Below are positions 61,227-64,000 of a DNA stretch of 64,000 nt, one piece after another. The stretch is from Streptomyces sp. TSRI0107 (lineage in GTDB: Bacteria; Actinomycetota; Actinomycetes; Streptomycetales; Streptomycetaceae). A program made the position numbers and the translations under genes. Every line of letters begins with the position of its first letter. Positions within the stretch are counted from its first letter, which is position 1. The stretch lies in NCBI RefSeq assembly GCF_001905845.1, contig NZ_LIVZ01000007.1, forward strand, positions 124,001 to 188,000, read 5' to 3'. Below the pieces are notes generated by a model that had not been told where the DNA came from, ran no database searches, and was given only the letters and a program-made list of their open reading frames with translations.

Positions 61227-62179
61227 TTGGCGGCCTCCTCGTAGTGCACCCACTTCTTCTGGGACCAGAACAGGACCGCCGTGACGAGCGCCACCGCGAC
61301 CACCAGCGTCCAGGCCATGGCGGAGGCGAAGCCCATCTGGGCCTCCTTGAAGCCCTTCTGGTAGAGGTAACAGGTGTAGACGAGCGTGGCGTCGGCCGGC
61401 CCGCACCGGGTGTCGGAGACGACGTACGCGGAGCCGAACACCTGGAACGCGTGGATGGACTCCAGCAGCACGTTGAAGAACAGCACCGGGGAGATCATCG
61501 GCAGCGTGATGTTCCAGAACCGCCTGAGGGGACCGGCCCCGTCCACCTCGGCGGCCTCGTACAGCTCCTGCGGGACCTGCTTGAGGCCGGCCAGGAAGAT
61601 GACCATCGGCGCGCCGAACTGCCAGATGCTCAGCGCCACCAGCGAGTAGAGGACGTAGTCCGGGTTGCCGATCCAGCCTCCGACGTCGAACCCGAAGACC
61701 GTCTGCGTGCGATCCACGATCGCGTCGTCCGAGAACAGCGCCCGCCACACGAAGCCCACGGAGACGCTGGCGCCGATCAGCGAGGGCATGTAGAACGCGG
61801 CGCGGTACAGGCCCTGGCCGCGCCGCTTCTGCGCGAGCAGCAGCGCGACGCCGAGCGCGAGCAGCAGCTTCAGCGGCGTGGCCACGACGACGTACTTCAG
61901 CGTGACCTCGACCGACTTCTGCCAGCGCGGGTCCTGGAACATCGTCGTGAAGTTGTCCAGCCCCACCCACTTCGGTGGCGTGAACAGGTTGTAGCTGGTG
62001 AACGCGTAGTACAGCGACGCGATCATCGGCCCCGCCGTGAGCAGCAGGAATCCCGCGATCCACGGCGACATGAAGAGATAACCGGCGAGGTTCTCGCGGC
62101 GCCGCCCGCGCCGCCCCGCGGCGGGCGCGGCGGGCCGCTTCCCGGCCGGGCGCGCGGGCGCTTCCTTGACGAGCGTCAT
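61223..62179 (-). CDS. Carbohydrate ABC transporter permease (MalF-like)
   Basis: A 318-residue permease. After a basic N-terminus (RPAGKRPAAPAAGRRGRRRENL) the first helix is at ~30-52 (GYLFMSPWIAGFLLLTAGPMI). The EAA loop is LYEAAEVDGAGPLRRFWNITLPMISP. YesP/MalF-like by the N-terminal sequence and length. It lies 14 nt after the binding-protein gene and overlaps the next permease by 4 nt. Confidence 0.94.
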   Translation of the reverse strand: MTLVKEAPARPAGKRPAAPAAGRRGRRRENLAGYLFMSPWIAGFLLLTAGPMIASLYYAFTSYNLFTPPKWVGLDNFTTMFQDPRWQKSVEVTLKYVVVATPLKLLLALGVALLLAQKRRGQGLYRAAFYMPSLIGASVSVGFVWRALFSDDAIVDRTQTVFGFDVGGWIGNPDYVLYSLVALSIWQFGAPMVIFLAGLKQVPQELYEAAEVDGAGPLRRFWNITLPMISPVLFFNVLLESIHAFQVFGSAYVVSDTRCGPADATLVYTCYLYQKGFKEAQMGFASAMAWTLVVAVALVTAVLFWSQKKWVHYEEAAK

Positions 62180-62193
62180 GGTGGTACGTCCCC

Positions 62194-63480
62194 TCAGCCC
62201 GCGAACGCGGCCTTTGCCTCGCTGAACAGCGCCTTGGCGGCGTCGGCCGGCTTGGTCTTGCCCTGGGCGACCTCACCGCCGAGACGCAGGAACGCCGCCT
62301 CGATGACATCGGCGCCGGACGGGTGCGGAGTGATCTTCCCGAGCACGCCGGCCGCGGCGACCTCCTCCTCGTAGGCCTTGACGCCCTTGTTGGTCTCGTC
62401 GGCGGGCGCGAACGCCTCGTACTGCTCGGTCGTGGCGAGGATGCCGCGGTCGTAGCCCATGATCTTGCCGACCTCCGGGTCGTGGACCATGAAGTCGATG
62501 AACTGGGCGACCTCCTTCGGGTGTTCGGTCCCGGAGAAGGCGCTGAGCATCAGCGAGCCGAGGTACTGACCGGTGTCCTTGCCGTTCGTGGTGGGGATCG
62601 GCGCGAGGCCGTAGTCCGACTCGCCCTCGCCCTCGTAACGGATGGAGAAGTTGTCCCAGGTGAACTCGGACGCGGCGAGACCCGCCGACAGACCGGACTT
62701 GGGCGCGACCTGCTCGATCTTCTTGGGGTCGGCGACCAGCCCGGAGCGCACGCGCTTGTAGCCGTCCTCCCACCACTGCGTCAGATCGTCCTCGGTGAAG
62801 CCCAGGGCGTCCTCGGTGAAGAAGGCCTTGCCGTTCTGACGCAGGTACAGGTCGTAGAGGTACATGATGCCGAAGTAGCCGGTGTCACCGGCGATCTTCA
62901 GCTTGTCCTGGATCCTCTGCAGCGCGTCGAAGTACTCGTCCCAGGTCCAGCCGAACTCCGGCTCCACGCCCGCCTTCTTGAACGCCTTGAGGTCGATGAC
63001 GAGCGCCATGGTGTTGGCGCCGACGGGAATGCCGATCTGCTTGCCGTCGACCTGACCGTTCGCCAGAACGCCGTTGCGGAAGTTCTCCAGGTTCAGATGT
63101 CCCGCGTCGGCCTGCGACTTGAGGTCCATGAGAACGCCGCGCTTGTCGTACTTGCGCAGGAAGCCGACCGCATTCTGGAAAACGTCCGGCGGATTTCCAC
63201 CGGAGGCCTGGGTCTGGAACTTCTCCCAGAAGGCCGCGTAGTCGGTGAATTCCGGCTTGATCTTGATCTTCGGATACTTCTTCTCGAAGAGCGCGATGGA
63301 CTTCTTGATGGCGATGGTGCGCGGCTCGCCGCCCCACCACGCGTAACGGAGTGTCACCGTCCCGTCGGCGGAGGCGCCTCCGCCACCACCGCAACCGGTC
63401 GTCGCCGCCAGCCCGAGGGTGGCCGCCGAGGCTCCCGCCACCTTGAGGATCGTGCGCCTCTCCACACTTCTGCCTGCCAC
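62194..63480 (-). CDS. Solute-binding lipoprotein of a sugar ABC transporter
   Basis: A 428-residue binding protein. It has a twin-arginine-like ERRTILKVAG followed by a lipobox LAATTGC-GG (Cys at ~29), so probably a Tat-exported lipoprotein. The mature part has TLRYAWWGGEPRTIAIKKSIALFEKKYPKIKIKPEF and several Trp-rich stretches (FGWTWDEYFDALQRI, FTWDNFSIRYEGEGESD) typical of family 1 oligosaccharide-binding proteins. Start GTG at 63480 with GGGGAGGGG about 9 nt upstream. It is the first gene of the operon and lies below a promoter with two LacI-type palindromes. By context the ligand is a rhamnogalacturonan-derived oligosaccharide. Confidence 0.92.
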   Translation of the reverse strand: MAGRSVERRTILKVAGASAATLGLAATTGCGGGGGASADGTVTLRYAWWGGEPRTIAIKKSIALFEKKYPKIKIKPEFTDYAAFWEKFQTQASGGNPPDVFQNAVGFLRKYDKRGVLMDLKSQADAGHLNLENFRNGVLANGQVDGKQIGIPVGANTMALVIDLKAFKKAGVEPEFGWTWDEYFDALQRIQDKLKIAGDTGYFGIMYLYDLYLRQNGKAFFTEDALGFTEDDLTQWWEDGYKRVRSGLVADPKKIEQVAPKSGLSAGLAASEFTWDNFSIRYEGEGESDYGLAPIPTTNGKDTGQYLGSLMLSAFSGTEHPKEVAQFIDFMVHDPEVGKIMGYDRGILATTEQYEAFAPADETNKGVKAYEEEVAAAGVLGKITPHPSGADVIEAAFLRLGGEVAQGKTKPADAAKALFSEAKAAFAG

Positions 63481-63516
63481 CGTCAGACCCCTCCCCGCGG
63501 CGTCCTTGCCGCTGCA

Positions 63517-63528
63517 TGAATCGTTTCA
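63517..63528. promoter_or_regulatory. LacI-family-type operator, distal
   Basis: TGAATCGTTTCA has TGAA/TTCA arms and a central CG, the typical shape of a LacI-family site. It lies between the proposed transcription start and the ribosome-binding site of the binding-protein gene. Confidence 0.5.
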
Positions 63529-63542
63529 AGTAAGCGCTTGCT
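63529..63542. promoter_or_regulatory. LacI-family-type operator, proximal
   Basis: AGTAAGCGCTTGCT is a 14-nt near-palindrome with one mismatch and a perfect AAGCGCTT core with central CG. It directly abuts the other palindrome and covers the predicted transcription start (about 63541). Confidence 0.55.
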
Positions 63543-63547
63543 GGCAC

Positions 63548-63576
63548 AAGGTACGAAGGGGTTCCGGGTGCGTCAA
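63548..63576 (-). promoter_or_regulatory. Promoter of the rhamnogalacturonan uptake operon
   Basis: On the minus strand TTGACG (63571-63576) and TACCTT (63548-63553) are exactly 17 nt apart. Both match the vegetative consensus well. Start about 60 nt before the GTG of the binding protein. Confidence 0.65.
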
Positions 63577-63796
63577 TGATTCGGACAGGAATTTCTTGCG
63601 ACCGAGATCGACCGGCTGGCGGGTCGCGACGGCCGCAGGGCCTGCCTGATGGGGTGACGCAGCAGGTGAGGGCGATGCGACCGACATTTCGAACGAGGTG
63701 CAGCCTGCCGCACGAAATGGCCGTGCGGCCGAAACTCGCCGCAGAGCGCGGACATGACAGGAAGCCGGCGGCCGCCCGGCCACCCCCGCACACACG
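63577..63796. other. Gap upstream of the operon promoter, no gene seen
   Basis: About 220 nt between the sugar operon promoter and the terminator of the right tRNA. The short open frames here have no family resemblance. I see no further palindrome or promoter that I can defend. Confidence 0.5.
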
Positions 63797-63833
63797 ACGG
63801 CGGCCCGCCTGCTTCTCGCAGACGGGCCGCCGT
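63797..63833 (-). terminator. Terminator of the right tRNA-Val
   Basis: ACGGCGGCCCG (63797-63807) pairs with 63823-63833, then after one mismatch CTGC pairs with GCAG around loop TTCTC. It begins 6 nt beyond the tRNA 3' end. Confidence 0.7.
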
Positions 63834-63837
63834 GCCG

Positions 63838-63914
63838 GGTGGGCGATACTGGGTTCGAACCAGTGACCTCTTCGGTGTGAACGAAGCGCTCTCCCACTGA
63901 GCTAATCGCCCGGG
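63838..63914 (-). repeat. 77-nt direct repeat, right copy (contains tRNA-Val)
   Basis: Identical to 53830-53906. Flanks beyond the repeat differ at once on both sides, including different terminators and different upstream sequence. Confidence 0.95.
63840..63911 (-). tRNA. tRNA-Val(CAC), second copy
   Basis: Base-for-base the same 72-nt gene as at 53832-53903, same strand, anticodon CAC. A TAATGT -10 candidate lies 13 nt upstream (63925-63930). From 63915 to the window end I see no gene. Confidence 0.97.
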
Positions 63915-64000
63915 CGCAGGAAGAACATTACCCCATGTCAGGGGGTGCCTGTGACCACTCTCGGCCGCACGCCCGCGCCCCGGCCGCGGATCACTGATCC

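Noticed and set aside
53830..63914. The tRNA-bracketed segment as an integrative element or prophage
   Set aside because: No integrase, excisionase, replication or phage gene lies between the tRNAs, and the repeats end almost exactly at the tRNA borders, as expected for a simple gene duplicate.

Overview
The window is high-GC actinobacterial DNA and almost certainly the chromosome of a Streptomyces. The best evidence is a 167-residue BldD with its exact cyclic-di-GMP signature, many GTG starts (plus one TTG), long terminator hairpins without U-tracts, and a gene order I recall from the S. coelicolor core around carA to thrS. All assignments come from reading the sequence; no database search was run.

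Layout. From 1 to 4.2 kb, on the minus strand, lies the front of the pyrimidine operon (pyrR, pyrB, pyrC, a small membrane/PH-like protein, and carA cut by the window edge). Divergent bldD follows, with a BldD-like operator over its promoter. From 5.1 to 18.0 kb a long minus-strand block holds nusB, efp, an M24 peptidase homologue with an altered metal site, a P-loop kinase-like gene, the shikimate genes aroB-aroK-aroC-aroE, mltG, ruvX, alaS and two small envelope-type genes. A plus-strand STAND-like ATPase, probably leaderless, sits before rpsD. From 21.3 to 34.7 kb come rarA, a VKOR-family protein, hisS, a metallo-hydrolase, an exported cyclophilin, a DUF349 protein, bifunctional rel, apt and secF-secD-yajC. 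From 34.9 to 43.3 kb come ruvB-ruvA-ruvC, yebC, pdxT-pdxS, a LemA-like protein and the phosphatidylinositol mannoside genes pimA, an acyltransferase and pgsA. From 43.6 to 53.8 kb come an EF-G-like GTPase homologue, an unrecognised membrane protein, a HIT protein, a potassium channel, thrS, an overlapping pair (DUF4365-like plus a 404-residue unknown) and a DEDDh exonuclease.

The right end differs in kind. Two tRNA-Val(CAC) genes, identical inside a 77-nt direct repeat, bracket about 10 kb of more accessory content: an SRPBCC protein, a 775-residue polytopic membrane protein, and a catabolic operon made of an ABC sugar-binding lipoprotein, two permeases, a DUF624 (YesL-like) protein and a Tat-exported YetA/PcRGLX-like rhamnogalacturonan lyase. 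That operon has a clear TTGACG-17-TACCTT promoter with two LacI-type palindromes just downstream. Its gene content parallels the Bacillus yes/yet rhamnogalacturonan locus. No transporter ATPase and no local regulator are present.

Most of the window is conserved housekeeping DNA, organised in translationally coupled runs with 1- or 4-nt overlaps. I found no CRISPR array, insertion sequence, integrase or prophage. The most interesting points are the tRNA-bracketed pectin locus, the degenerate catalytic or nucleotide-binding motifs in the M24 and EF-G-like proteins, the overlapping DUF4365 pair, and the probably leaderless ATPase gene.
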